Positions 26,714-38,200 of a DNA stretch of 47,815 nt are shown piece by piece. Origin of the DNA: Flavobacteriia bacterium. GTDB taxonomy: Bacteria; Bacteroidota; Bacteroidia; Flavobacteriales_D; Crocinitomicaceae. The translations under genes and the position numbers were made by a program. Below the pieces are notes generated by a model that worked only from the letters and a program-made list of their open reading frames with translations, was not told the origin of the DNA and ran no database searches. The DNA is taken from positions 1 to 47,815 of the forward strand of contig CANHVK010000010.1 of the NCBI GenBank assembly GCA_947464135.1, written 5' to 3'. Position 1 is the first letter of the stretch; each line of letters begins with the position of its first letter.

Positions 26714-27979
26714 TTATTTTTTTCCTGCTGTAACAATTGTTAAATTTCCCCAAATTAAATATTTGGAAGCCAAAGTTTTTAATTCTTCAGATGTAATTGT
26801 ATTTATTCTATGAATTACTTCATTGTAGTATTCTAAAGAAAGATGATGCATATCTACTCCCAAGTATAAATCCATTAATGAATTAGCACCATCCGCACTT
26901 TTTAATAATTGACCTAACAAATAGTTTTTGACCAAATTCAACTCTTCTTCTGGAATTAATTCTATTGATAAACGATCAATTTCTTTTTTTATTTCATCTA
27001 GTGTAGGTTTAACGAATTCACAACCAACTTCAGTTGCGATAATAAAAGAACCTGCAAGATATGATTCCAAAATAGCTGAACCGATACCATAGGTGTATCC
27101 TTTATCTTCTCTAATATTAGACATTAAACGACTTCCAAAATAATCACCTAAAATTGTTTGTAATATTTGAAAATCAATAAATTCACTATTAGATTTATTG
27201 AAGAGTGGCATACCAATTCGTATAGCAGTTTGTACTGCTTCTTTTTTCTCTATATGGAAATGTCCTTTTTCATTTATGAATTTATTTTCATAATTTTTTT
27301 CAGTTGTATTACACCATGTTGATGTATTATTTATTATTTGAGTTATTTGATTTTCGTCTATATTTCCTACAACTACAATTCTTGTTAAACCATTTAAATA
27401 ATGATTTGAATGAAATGATATAATTTGATCTCTTGTAATATTATCATATTCATTTATTTCTAGTTGTCTAGAATATCTTTCAGAATTTGAGTACATTTTT
27501 TTCTGAAATTCTTTTCGTGCTAGAAAACTTACTTTTTCTGATGATATTAAAAATTGTTGTTTCCTTTCTCTTATTGCATCATCAATTTCTTCTTGTGGAA
27601 AATTACAATTTTGTATAGCATTACAAATTAATTGAACTGCCTGAATAACATTTTCTTTCAAACAATAAAAAGCTACAACTGCAGACTCCTGATTTGATTC
27701 AAAATCTGTAAATACTCCTAATTCATTTATTTCTTCATTTATCTGTATACTGTTCTTTTTTTCTGTACCAGATAATAAAAGTCCGTTTGTAATTGAAGCA
27801 ACTTTATTAATTGAATGTATTGTGCCAGCATTGAAATGAAGTTCAACTCGAACCGTTTCATCTAACACATCTTTCATCCATATTAATTCCGTTTCATTAT
27901 TCAGTTTTTTTACTTCAGGGTATACGAAATTAATTTTATTAATTTCATTTAATTTAGGTGCTAGTGTTCTATTTAACAT
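26714..27979 (-). CDS. M16 peptidase, non-catalytic partner
   Basis: 421 residues from the ATG at 27979, which overlaps the stop of the catalytic partner (TGATG). A longer frame upstream lies inside the partner gene and is rejected. It has the two-domain M16 fold (residues 1-210 and 211-421) but lacks HxxEH; the equivalent segment reads INKVASITNGLLLSGTEKKN. The YTYGIGSAI motif typical of M16B C-terminal domains is present (KGYTYGIGSAILESYLAGSF). In M16B heterodimers one subunit carries zinc and the other closes the chamber and contributes substrate-binding residues. No signal peptide, so cytosolic. Together with its partner it probably degrades or trims peptides; a substrate is not evident. 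Confidence 0.9.
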   Translation of the reverse strand: MLNRTLAPKLNEINKINFVYPEVKKLNNETELIWMKDVLDETVRVELHFNAGTIHSINKVASITNGLLLSGTEKKNSIQINEEINELGVFTDFESNQESAVVAFYCLKENVIQAVQLICNAIQNCNFPQEEIDDAIRERKQQFLISSEKVSFLARKEFQKKMYSNSERYSRQLEINEYDNITRDQIISFHSNHYLNGLTRIVVVGNIDENQITQIINNTSTWCNTTEKNYENKFINEKGHFHIEKKEAVQTAIRIGMPLFNKSNSEFIDFQILQTILGDYFGSRLMSNIREDKGYTYGIGSAILESYLAGSFIIATEVGCEFVKPTLDEIKKEIDRLSIELIPEEELNLVKNYLLGQLLKSADGANSLMDLYLGVDMHHLSLEYYNEVIHRINTITSEELKTLASKYLIWGNLTIVTAGKK

Positions 27980-29214
27980 CAGATTGCTTTTACTTTTAAA
28001 ATGGAACAATTGTTAGAGTTTAACAGTTGGTTTGCAATTGTATGAATATGGTTTTCGTTGATTTTTTCGATGATTTTTAGTTCTTCGTTTACACCATTAG
28101 CATCACCAAGCAATTCGAAAAAAGCTAAATTCATTGCACGATTGAGTATGCCTTGTTCTTGAAATGCTTTTGCAGTTTTGATTTTATTTTTTAAACGCTT
28201 TAACTCTTTGAGAGAGATTTTTTCATTTTTGATTTCATCAAGTACATTCCAAATAGCTTCTTCTACTTGTAAAAAGGTTACTCCATCTGCTAATTTTGCT
28301 TCAATTACTAGTAGACCTTCATCAATAGATCCAGTTATATATGCAAAAATATCTGTTACAAATTTTAGTTCTTTTTGAATTTTAATATATAATCTCGATG
28401 ATTTGTCTCTTCCAATTGCGTCAGATAATAAATCACTAATATAGTACTCAAAAGATTTTCTTTCAGGCATTTTAAAAGCTAAATAAATCGCATCAGAAGG
28501 AATTTTTCTTTCTATTATTTTTTCTTTTAATATTTCTTGTTTAGGTTCTAATGGGAGTAAACGTGCAGGTTTTATACCCGATGGAATATCTCCAAACCAT
28601 TTTTGAACCAATTCCTTAATTTTTTTTAATTTAAAATTCCCTGCAATACAAAGAATAGCATTTGAAGGATTATAAAATTTTGAGAAGAAGGTTTTAACAT
28701 CATCCATTGTTGCTTCTTCAATATGTTTTAATTCTTTTCCAATAGTAGCCCATTGATACGGATGTTTTTCATAAGCTAATGGTCTTAATTCCAGCCAAAC
28801 ATCGCCATATGGTTGATTTAAATATCTTTGTTTAAATTCTTCCATAACAACATTACGTTGTGTTTCTAAGCTTTTGGGAGTAAAGGCGAGTGATAACATT
28901 CTATCTGATTCGAGCCAAAGTGCAGTTTCTATGTTTACTGCAGGAATTATATCATAATAATTTGTAATATCATTCGATGTGAATGCATTGCTTTCACCAC
29001 CTGCTAATTGCAAAGGCATATCAAAGTCTGGAATATTTACAGAGCCTCCAAACATTAAATGTTCAAATAAATGGGCAAAACCTGTTTTATCTGGGTGCTC
29101 ATCGCGTGCTCCTACGTCGTATAATGTATTTACAACTGCAAGCGGTGTTGTTGGGTCATGATGAAATATTACTCTTAGACCATTTGGTAAAGTAAATCGC
29201 TCGAATTTTATCAT
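27979..29214 (-). CDS. M16 zinc peptidase, catalytic partner
   Basis: 411 residues, pitrilysin family (M16B-like). The inverted zinc motif HLFEH is at residues 48-52 within KTGFAHLFEHLMFGG; a third ligand is available at Glu125/126 (NVVMEEFKQ). The N-terminal TLPNGLRVIFHHD strand is typical. No signal peptide. The last base of its stop overlaps the start of the non-catalytic partner, which fits an obligate heterodimer made in equal amounts. The start ATG overlaps the stop of the upstream flavin oxidoreductase by one base. The link to the downstream secreted protein is positional only, since M16B heterodimers of this kind are usually cytosolic or periplasmic. Confidence 0.93.
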   Translation of the reverse strand: MIKFERFTLPNGLRVIFHHDPTTPLAVVNTLYDVGARDEHPDKTGFAHLFEHLMFGGSVNIPDFDMPLQLAGGESNAFTSNDITNYYDIIPAVNIETALWLESDRMLSLAFTPKSLETQRNVVMEEFKQRYLNQPYGDVWLELRPLAYEKHPYQWATIGKELKHIEEATMDDVKTFFSKFYNPSNAILCIAGNFKLKKIKELVQKWFGDIPSGIKPARLLPLEPKQEILKEKIIERKIPSDAIYLAFKMPERKSFEYYISDLLSDAIGRDKSSRLYIKIQKELKFVTDIFAYITGSIDEGLLVIEAKLADGVTFLQVEEAIWNVLDEIKNEKISLKELKRLKNKIKTAKAFQEQGILNRAMNLAFFELLGDANGVNEELKIIEKINENHIHTIANQLLNSNNCSILKVKAI

Positions 29215-30167
29215 TAAAAATTAAATTTTTCAGTGTTTTGTTCCTTAATTGCCTCCTTATATTCGGCGATAATTTCATTTATAATTTCAGATGCTGGTTT
29301 TATTTCTTTTATTAAACTGGCAACTTGTCCTACTTCTAATTCTCCTTCTTCTAAATCTCCTTCAAACATCCCTTTTTTTGCTCTACCTTTTCCTAAAATG
29401 CTATTTAACTCTTCAGTTGAAGCATCTTTTTCATATGCAAGTTCTAATTTTTTGTAAAATCCATTTTTAATTAAACGTACAGGTGTAAGTTCTTTCAGAG
29501 TCAACATAGTACCACCTTCTTCTGTGTTTAAAATGGAATGTTTAAATGAATTATGAGCACTGGATTCATTGGATGCTATAAATCTACTTCCAATTTGTAC
29601 ACCATCTGCACCTAAATTCATTACTGCTAACATTGCTCTTCCTGTAGCAATACCACCTGCTGCAATAAGAGGTATTTGAATTTCTCCTGAAATTTTAGGG
29701 ATTAAACACAAAGTAGTTGTTTCATCTTTTCCATTATGTCCACCTGCTTCAAATCCTTCTGCAATAACAGCATCTACACCTGCTTCTTGTGCTTTTATAG
29801 CAAATTTTAAACTTGAAACTACATGTAAAACAATAATCCCTTCCGATTTAAGTTTTGAAGTCCAAATTTTTGGATTCCCTGCTGAAGTAATGACAACAGG
29901 CACTTTATGTTTTATAATCGTTTCAATATGTTTTTCAATATCTGGATATAAAAGAGGAAGATTTACACCAAAAGGTTTATTAGTTGCTTTTTTACATTTT
30001 TCAATTTGATTGTCTAATATTTCAGGATACATCGATCCTGCTCCAATAATTCCGAGACCTCCAGAATTTGATACAGATGATGCTAATTCCCATCCTGAAC
30101 ACCAAATCATTCCTGCTTGAATAATAGGGTATTGTATTCCTATAAGTGCTGTTAATTTGTTTTCCAT
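29214..30167 (-). CDS. Nitronate monooxygenase / FabK-like FMN oxidoreductase
   Basis: 317 residues, TIM-barrel FMN enzyme of the nitronate monooxygenase/2-nitropropane dioxygenase and FabK superfamily. Signature segments: YPIIQAGMIWCSGWELASSV at the N-terminus, GGLGIIGAG, KPFGVNLPL, the AEGFEAGGHNG loop with the His used by nitronate monooxygenases, then PLIAAGGIATG and GADGVQIGSRFIAS, which bind the FMN phosphate. The C-terminus has a charged helical extension (EEGELEVGQVASLIKEIKPA). The reaction could be nitronate oxidation or an NAD(P)H-dependent reduction; sequence alone does not separate these. First gene of the six-gene minus-strand operon, divergent from menA across 93 bases. Confidence 0.88.
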   Translation of the reverse strand: MENKLTALIGIQYPIIQAGMIWCSGWELASSVSNSGGLGIIGAGSMYPEILDNQIEKCKKATNKPFGVNLPLLYPDIEKHIETIIKHKVPVVITSAGNPKIWTSKLKSEGIIVLHVVSSLKFAIKAQEAGVDAVIAEGFEAGGHNGKDETTTLCLIPKISGEIQIPLIAAGGIATGRAMLAVMNLGADGVQIGSRFIASNESSAHNSFKHSILNTEEGGTMLTLKELTPVRLIKNGFYKKLELAYEKDASTEELNSILGKGRAKKGMFEGDLEEGELEVGQVASLIKEIKPASEIINEIIAEYKEAIKEQNTEKFNF

Positions 30168-30260
30168 CGAGAAACTTTACTTCAAAACGACTAAAATACA
30201 AAAGTCTTTTCGATTTAATGGTTAATTTCGTTTGTTAAATGCCATTTAAAATTATTACAA

Positions 30261-31154
30261 ATGAAGGTTAAAAGTTGGCTTGAAGCTTTCCGTTTAAGAA
30301 CATTACCACTTTCTGTATCAGGTATTATCATGGGCTCTTTTATTGCAAAATCAAAAGGTTATTGGGATTCTTCAATTTTTATTTTTGCATTGCTAACAAC
30401 CATTTTATTTCAGATTGTATCTAATCTTGCTAATGATTTGGGAGACTCATTAAAAGGCACTGATAATGAACATAGAATTGGCCCTGCAAGAACTGTACAA
30501 AAAGGAGAAATTTCAGTTAATCAAATGAAAATAGCAGTTTTTCTCTTTAGTTTATTTTCTTTGATTTCTGCTGGTTATTTGATTTTTATAAGTTCTAATG
30601 GAATGTCTCAAGATACCATTTATTTCTATACTGCTTTAGCAATTGCTTCTGTAGTCGCAGCCATTACTTACACCGTTGGGAAAAAAGCATATGGATACTA
30701 TGGTTTTGGAGATGTATTTGTTTTTTTATTTTTTGGTTTAGTCAGTGTGATGGGGAGTTATACTTTGTATACAAAAGTGTTCGATTGGATAACTATATTT
30801 CCTGCTATTACAATAGGCTTGTTAAGTACTGCAGTACTTAATTTGAATAATATGAGGGATCAGGTCAATGATAAATTTTCATATAAAAATACTTTAGTTG
30901 TAAAATTAGGCTTTAATCGCGCAAAATTTTATCATGTTGGTTTAATTATGATCGCACTAACTTCCTTTTTAGCTTTTTTTAATTTTGAATTGAAAGGATT
31001 AATTTTTGCTTTACCATTCATTCTATTGTTGATTCATTTAAAAAAAGTTGTTCAGGTTTTAGACCCTAAAGATTTTGATCCTGAACTTAAAAAAGTAGCG
31101 TTGTCAACATTTTTATTGAGTGTTTTTTTTGCTATTGTTTCAATGATTTATTGA
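30261..31154 (+). CDS. menA: 1,4-dihydroxy-2-naphthoate polyprenyltransferase
   Basis: 297 residues, UbiA-superfamily integral membrane enzyme with eight or nine predicted helices. It attaches the isoprenoid side chain to 1,4-dihydroxy-2-naphthoate with loss of CO2, giving demethylmenaquinone. The first Asp-rich motif is NLANDLGDSLKGTDN (about residues 56-70) and the second NLNNMRDQVNDKFSYKNTLV at about 195-214; both bind Mg-diphosphate. The segment IGPARTVQKGEIS after the first motif is diagnostic of MenA as opposed to UbiA. menC follows after one base, so the two menaquinone genes are co-transcribed. Upstream of the ATG no strong promoter was found. Confidence 0.93.
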   Translation: MKVKSWLEAFRLRTLPLSVSGIIMGSFIAKSKGYWDSSIFIFALLTTILFQIVSNLANDLGDSLKGTDNEHRIGPARTVQKGEISVNQMKIAVFLFSLFSLISAGYLIFISSNGMSQDTIYFYTALAIASVVAAITYTVGKKAYGYYGFGDVFVFLFFGLVSVMGSYTLYTKVFDWITIFPAITIGLLSTAVLNLNNMRDQVNDKFSYKNTLVVKLGFNRAKFYHVGLIMIALTSFLAFFNFELKGLIFALPFILLLIHLKKVVQVLDPKDFDPELKKVALSTFLLSVFFAIVSMIY

Positions 31155-31155
31155 T

Positions 31156-32178
31156 ATGAATAATTACGTTGCAACTTTTGAAAAGAAAACCTATGTTTTC
31201 AAGCAACCAAGCGGAACAAGTAGGGGAGTGTTAACTGAAAAACACGCATGGTTTATTTACCTTTCTTCAGGAAGTTTAAAAGATAAAATAGGTATAGGAG
31301 AATGTAGTATCATTCCTGGATTATCTCCTGATTTTGTTGACTTTGAGCAATATGAAGATAAGATTCAAAAAGTTTGTTCGAATATAAATTTCTATATTGA
31401 AAATCAAACTGAATTACAATATTTTCCATCGATATTATTCGGTTTAGAAACAGCATTGTTGGATTTAAATTCAAAGAATGGTGTTTTTTTTGATACTTAT
31501 TTTACGCGCCGTGAAAAAGGTATTCCTATAAATGGGTTAATTTGGATGGGTACACCTGAGTTTATGCTCCAACAAATGGAAGATAAATTAAAGGAAGGGT
31601 TTACTTGTTTAAAAATGAAAGTAGGTGCAATTGATTTTGAACAAGAATTAACTATTTTAAAAGGAATTAGAAAACGTTTTTCTTCTTCTGAAATTGAATT
31701 GAGGGTTGATGCAAATGGAGCTTTTAATTACAACGACGCACTTTTAAAATTAGATAAATTAGCAAAATTTGATTTACATTCTATTGAACAGCCAATTAAG
31801 CAAGGCCAAATTATTCAAATGGCTGAATTGTGTAAAAACACACCATTACCTATTGCTCTTGATGAAGAATTGATTGGTGTATATGGTTGCGAAAATAAAA
31901 ACAGTTTATTATCTCAAATTATGCCCCAATTTATAATATTAAAACCAAGTTTACATGGAGGTATAAGTGGAAGTAAAGAATGGATTGAAATTGCTGAAAA
32001 AAAATCAATTCCATGGTGGATGACTTCTGCTTTGGAGTCGAATGTAGGTCTAAATGCTATTGCACAATTTACTTCAACTTACCAAAATTTACCTCCGCAA
32101 GGTTTGGGTACTGGAGCACTTTATGTTGAAAATGAAGAAACGCTTATGCAGGTAAAAGCCGGAAAGCTATATTTTTAA
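31156..32178 (+). CDS. menC: o-Succinylbenzoate synthase
   Basis: 340 residues, enolase superfamily. It dehydrates SHCHC to o-succinylbenzoate in menaquinone synthesis. The KxK base motif is CLKMKVGAID (about residues 151-160). Metal ligands are in RVDANGAFN (Asp about 178), SIEQP (Glu about 204) and LDEEL (Asp/Glu about 231-232). The opposite catalytic Lys lies in ILKPSLHGG. The N-terminal capping domain with GIGECSIIPGLS is present. It is preceded by menA with one base between, a functional pairing. The other men genes are not in the window. OSBS enzymes diverge strongly, but the menA context makes this call secure. Confidence 0.93.
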   Translation: MNNYVATFEKKTYVFKQPSGTSRGVLTEKHAWFIYLSSGSLKDKIGIGECSIIPGLSPDFVDFEQYEDKIQKVCSNINFYIENQTELQYFPSILFGLETALLDLNSKNGVFFDTYFTRREKGIPINGLIWMGTPEFMLQQMEDKLKEGFTCLKMKVGAIDFEQELTILKGIRKRFSSSEIELRVDANGAFNYNDALLKLDKLAKFDLHSIEQPIKQGQIIQMAELCKNTPLPIALDEELIGVYGCENKNSLLSQIMPQFIILKPSLHGGISGSKEWIEIAEKKSIPWWMTSALESNVGLNAIAQFTSTYQNLPPQGLGTGALYVENEETLMQVKAGKLYF

Positions 32179-32205
32179 TCTTTTTTTGGTACATTTGGGC
32201 AACTT

Positions 32206-32220
32206 TTAAACTAAGTTTAA
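32206..32220. repeat. Inverted repeat upstream of the giant surface protein gene
   Basis: TTAAAC-TAA-GTTTAA, 6-bp arms around three bases. It stands 10 bases before TACTTTTTG (32231-32239), a near match to the -7 consensus, and 36 bases before the ATG. Possible operator; short and AT-rich, so chance is a real alternative. Confidence 0.3.
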
Positions 32221-32255
32221 GTCTTTATTATACTTTTTGTATTAATATTTTTATT

Positions 32256-35200
32256 ATGAGGTATTTTTTTCTTTTTTTAATTATTTTCTTTAATCATATA
32301 TCTTTTTCTCAAATAGGAGATTGTAATAATGGAGGAGCTAAAATTGGTGGGCCATTTACTCATCAGGTTGATCTTATTTCTAAAATGGTTGATGTGGCTA
32401 CTAAAAAACTTACTACGGTCGGCCAAGAAGATTTTGGATCTGGAATAACAAATACTTCAAAAGATTTATATTACAAAATTTCTGGAGGTACCAAAGGGGC
32501 TATTTCTTTTATGTTGTATTCAGCATCTTTACCTGATAATTGTTTAACATACAAAGCTGAATTATATGATGTTGGAAATTGTACTGCTGTAGTTGCTACA
32601 AGTGACATTGGAATTTATCATTCAAACAATGCTAAAAATTTTGTTTTTAATAATATTTCGAATAAAGATTATATTTTGAAATTAACTCTGACTGTTTCTT
32701 CAGCTTGTAATTTACAAAGTATTAATTTAGGGTATTTTCCTATTAATCCTCCAGTTTCTTGCATCGCCTGTGCTAATTCATGCAGTGAGACATTATCTTA
32801 CACTTCTCAAAATTCAGATTTAACCACAGCTTTTAATGATTTAGAAACTAAAATATCCAGCAATATTGGAAGTTTTTACAATATTCCTATCAAAAAAGGT
32901 GAAACTAAAACAACATGCGTTAATGTAAAAATACCTCAAAACACAAAAACGATTGGTTTTAGACAAAATTTTACCAGTTTAGATGGAAACTCTTGTGGGA
33001 CTCCAAAATTCACTTATAAATTGTATGATAAAAATTGTTCTAATACTACTTTAACACCAGCTAGAACAAATGCTAATAATTTTGGAAGTGGTTTTAATCC
33101 TGAATATGATAACCCTCCTGCAGGAGAATATAGAATGTGTTTAACCATAGAAAATAATACTGCAAGTTGTGAAGTTGTTGGTTTAAACTATATTGGTATT
33201 TATATGGAAGCTCCAACAGCATGTAATGCATCGGTTGGCACCCTAGAAACCACAAAGTTGACAGGGTCAAATAATGAATATACAGTAAAAGCTGGCGATA
33301 CATGGTCTCTATCTCATAAAGACTTTATTTTACCTCCAGCAGGAAATGGAGGTAGTTTTATGGGGTATTTAGTTTATACTTGCAAACCACCTACAACTAT
33401 AGATGTAGAAAATCCTTCTAATGGTGTTCCAGCTGGTTGTTTTAAGGGTGTATCTCATACAGCAACTGATCAAAATGTAGCAGGTGTATCAAAAGTATTT
33501 GCAGGTATTACAGAAATATGGGTTGTACCAGTAACACTTGATACAGATGAAAGTTTAGCTGATGATGATGGTGATGGTGTTGCAGATAAAAAAGATAGAA
33601 TAGATGAAAATAAAGATGGGTGTTATGCAATTGCAGATGCGATACATATAATTTATGCCCCAGCACTTCCTTGTGGAACTTGTGCAACTCCTGATTGTCC
33701 AATAGGAAGAATACCAAGATATTTGGATCGTTTTCCAGCTGGTCCAGGATGTATACCAAGCGTAAATACTAATTGTCCAGGCCAAGGAGCCCAAGATTGT
33801 ACATCGGGAATTCTTATTAAAGGCCCTGAAACCTCTTATCATACAGTAACTGCAGATGCTTTTGGTAATCTTGGAGCTTTTGTCCAGTTAGTAAGCTCAT
33901 TAAATTCACAACCTTTTACAATCAGTTCAGAATTATACGAAATGAATGATTGTAATGGAACCCCCAAGGTTAAAGGGAAATTTAGTACAGATGGACTTGC
34001 TACGGGTTCGTCTTCTAATGTTCATAATAGAGGGACTGGTAATGGTAGTTGGAATCCAGAATGGAAGGGATTAGTTCCAGGTAAAAGTTATATTCTTAAA
34101 ACCATATTTACTCCTGGATCAGGAGATGAAATTACAGGTTACTGTATGGATTATTATGGATCAACATCTTGTGCAGCTAAAATAGGATCAACAGCAGTTA
34201 AAATAAATGGTTCTACTCCTGCTAGCTCAAAAAACCCATCTACAGATTATTATTTATTGTGTAAAAATGATGTAATAGAGTTTAATACTACTGGTTATAC
34301 TTTACCTCCTAAGGGTGCAGGTGGACAGTCAGGTATTGGATATACGCCATATACTTGTGTTCCAACTTCAGGAACTGAACCCAAAAATGATGCCTGCTGG
34401 GGTAACGTATATGATATAAATAATCCATCAACTGATATCAATGATGGTTCTATTATTGCTCAATTACCATCAGCTTCTAATCAAACATATTATTTTGTTC
34501 CTGTTACTATGGATGAAGCATTGTCTAATTCAATGGATTATGATCAAAATGGTGATAAATGTTATCAAATGGGCACACCTATTAAAGTAACTTATCTAAA
34601 TGATATAACTTTTACCAATATAGATGATTGTACCAACTCTAGAGTTGAAATAACTTTAAATGGTGGTAAGCCAGAATTTGTTTCAGGTTCAAGTTATACT
34701 ATAACTAATAATACTACTAAAGGTATTTTAAGTGCGTCAACATTGAGTACATCCGGAGGTAAAATATATTTAACTGGATTAACAAAAAATGATGCGTATG
34801 ATTTAACTGTTGATGATGGAACAGGTTGTACAAAAAGAATTACAGGTACATATAATTGTACTTCTTGTACTCCTCCTATAGTTACTGGTCTAACTACCAT
34901 CTGTCAAGGTACAACTGTTGAGTGGACAAGTACAGCACCTTTAACTTCAAGTGATAATACTAACTATTTTGCTACTATTACACCTAGTGGAACAGTGAAT
35001 AAATATAATGTAACTGCTTCAAATCCTACAACTACGCCGACAAGTTTGAAGTTTACGGCAACATTAGCTGGTTGTTCGGTAGAAAAAGAAATAACGATTA
35101 TTAAAAAACCAGATATCACAGGTATAAAATCTTTTTGTGAAGAAGGGAATACTACTTTGGCTTGTTTAAACCCACCAGCTACTGCTACCGCAGCGTGGTC

Positions 35201-38200
35201 CTTAACTACTGCATCTTCCATTGCTACAGTTGACAATACTGGAAAAGTTACTGGTTTAGCAGGTCAAAGTGGAAATGTTGATATAACATATACAGATGAC
35301 AAGGGATGTACTAATAGTGTTACAGTTACTGTCAATCCAAATCTTGTACCTACTATTACTTGTGGAACATCAACTGCAACTTCAGTAACATTTACTTGGG
35401 GTTCGGTATCTGGTGCAACAAGTTATGATTTGGTTTACAATAAAGATAATACAGGTAATCAAACAGTTAGTGGACATACAACTACTTCATATCCAGTTTC
35501 AAGTGTTCCTTCTGGTAAATCTGTGACATTAATTGTAACACCAAAAGGTACAGGTTGTTTTAAAGCTTCAGCTGTTAAATCATGTACTGCTGATAATTGC
35601 CCTTCACCAACTATTACTAAGGATCCAGACAATGTAGCAAAGTGTGCTGGTGCGAATACGAGTTTTTCTGTTACTGCTACATCAACAGCTACGTTAACAT
35701 ATCAATGGCAAATAAATAATGGTGCTAATCCGCCTACAAACCTTACAAATACAGGAGTTTACACGGGAACAACTGATCCAACATTAGTTATTAGTAATGT
35801 AACTGGATTAGACGGTGTAAAATATCAATGTCTAGTAACAGAGACATCTTCTGGAACAGGTTGTAATAAAACATCTTTACCAGCAACTTTAACAGTAAAT
35901 CCTATCCCAGCGTTTACTCCTACTGTTAGTGATATTTGCGAAGGAAGTGATCCATCTATTGCTTATACTGGTTTAACAGGTAATCCAGACAGAATCGTTT
36001 TTGATCCAGGTCTACCTTTAATCACTCCTTTTAATTTATCAATATCACCATCACCAATAACGGTAACTGGTCTACCAATCAAATTACCAGTAAATACCTA
36101 CAGTGGTGTTAAGGTTAGAGTTGAAAATACAACAACTGGTTGTAAATCTGCTGATATAACCATAACACCCTTTAAAGTTCAAGCTACACAAAAACCATCT
36201 ATAAGTTCGAAAAGTACTACTGTAAATTCTGTCACTTTTCAATGGTCTAATTTGACAGGGTTGAATACTCAAACCGGTGGTGAAGATAAATTTACAGTTA
36301 AGGAATTTATATGTAGTGGATGTGCAACAGCTGGTACATATGTGAATGCAACAGGTAATCTAACATACAATGCAACTTCATCAAAATGGGAATATGAAAA
36401 AACTGGTCTTTCTTCAGGTGACAAAGTATATATTGAAGTTACACCTTTTGATAATACACCTTTAGCAACACCAAGCTGTTATGGAACATCTTCCTTTGAA
36501 CTACTTGCGATACCTTGTGTTTCTCCAATTATAACACAAGATATAATTGATGTTTCTTTATGTGAAGGAACAACAACAACACCGGTGTCTTCATCGTTTG
36601 AACTAAAGTACAATACAGCAGCTTCAACTTCTCCAGCTACCTGGGAAATGTTAAGTCCTGGTGGTTCTTGGACAACATTGAATGCTTCGGGAGTATATTC
36701 AATTACTGGTTCGGATAATGTTGATACTAAACTTACAATAAGTGATATAAAAGGGTTAGATGGTACAAAATATAGAGTAAACTTAAAAACTGCTACAACA
36801 TCGGGTTCTTGTAATACTATTTCACATGAGTCTATATTGACAGTTAAACCTTTACCTTTAATGAATTCAATTTCTGATAAGTCTTTTTGTCCTGGAACAT
36901 TAGTAAATGATCCTTCAAAACCACTAGATTTTGAATTCAAAGTATCTCAAGCTGGAACTCCAACATTTACCTGGAATAGTGATGTACAAACTACTGGTGT
37001 ATCAACAGGAGGGACAGATGTAACTTCTTTTGCTTCTTTTACTACTTTAAGTCCTTTAAACGACGAAGTTTCTAAAATAACAGTTACACCTAAATTAAAT
37101 TTGTGTGTTGGTCAACCAATCACTTTTAATATTACTGTTAAACCAACTGTTAAACCTGTTTTTACAAATTCAGTAATTGATTTCAAAAGTGTTCAGTTTA
37201 ATTGGGCATCTTCATCAGTAGCTCCAGACTTTTGGGTCATTGATACTTTGATAACAAGCTCAACAGCTGCAACACCTTCGTTAACTAATTATAAATCTGG
37301 AGGGCAACAATTAGGGACTGTTAATACATATTCAATTGGTGGAATTAATTCTACTAAAAAAGCTTATATTTCTATAACACCAAAACAAGATCCTTCAAAA
37401 ACCACATTGTTTTGTCCTGTTGTTGATGGCTTAAATGAGATACCAACACCTTGTGTAAAACCAACAAAACCTGCAAATCCTACAGTCAATCCATTGTGTG
37501 AAGGTGCAGCATTAACTGTAAATGGTGTCCTTCCTGATGCAACAGCAAATTTTCAATGGAAAATAAGTAGTGATGCTGGAATAACTTGGAATAACGTTTC
37601 ATTTTCAGATTTTGGTAATACTGGTACAACTAATATTTTATCTACGCAGTTAACAAAAGCTTATATGAATAATGCCTTGGTTAAAGTTGTATTAACAGAT
37701 AAAATTACAGGGTTGTGTACTGAAGAATCTAATACAGCTACTATCATTATAAATGAATTACCAAATGTAAAATTAATACAACCTACAAGTACAAGTTTGT
37801 GCGTGGATGATAATGATGTTTCTGCTTTTGTACAACTTGTATCAGGTAAATCACCATTAAAAATTGATTATACATTGAATGGAGTTCAATCAAAAGATCA
37901 GGATATTGCTAATTTAGAAATAAAATTTACCACAAAAAATGAGATGAATTATTCATTAACATTAGATAAAGTTACAGATGCAAATGGTTGTATATTTCCT
38001 TTAACAGGATTATCATCACAAGTTTCGATTCATAAGAATCCTTCTCCCAAATTTGTAGTCTCTGATACGATTGGTTGTTATCCTTTATTAATAAATTTCA
38101 CTGATATTTCAGGAGAGAAATATAAAGAGGTAACTTGGGATTTTGGTACAGGAATAAATTCTAGCAAAGAATTGGGAACCACACAATTTACTTATCCAAA

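Noticed and set aside
27980-28009. Ten-codon upstream extension of the non-catalytic M16 gene
   Set aside because: It lies inside the catalytic partner; the ATG at 27979 gives the expected stop/start overlap.
33508-33759. Antisense frame with a His run, looking like a metal-binding peptide
   Set aside because: The His run is the reverse complement of the Asp/Gly-rich calcium-loop codons (GAT/GGT repeats) of the giant protein.
36479-36940. Antisense open frame of 153 codons inside the giant gene
   Set aside because: Low-complexity sense coding (Thr/Ser/Pro-rich) leaves the reverse frame open; no promoter, no recognisable domain, and the sense frame is clearly coding.
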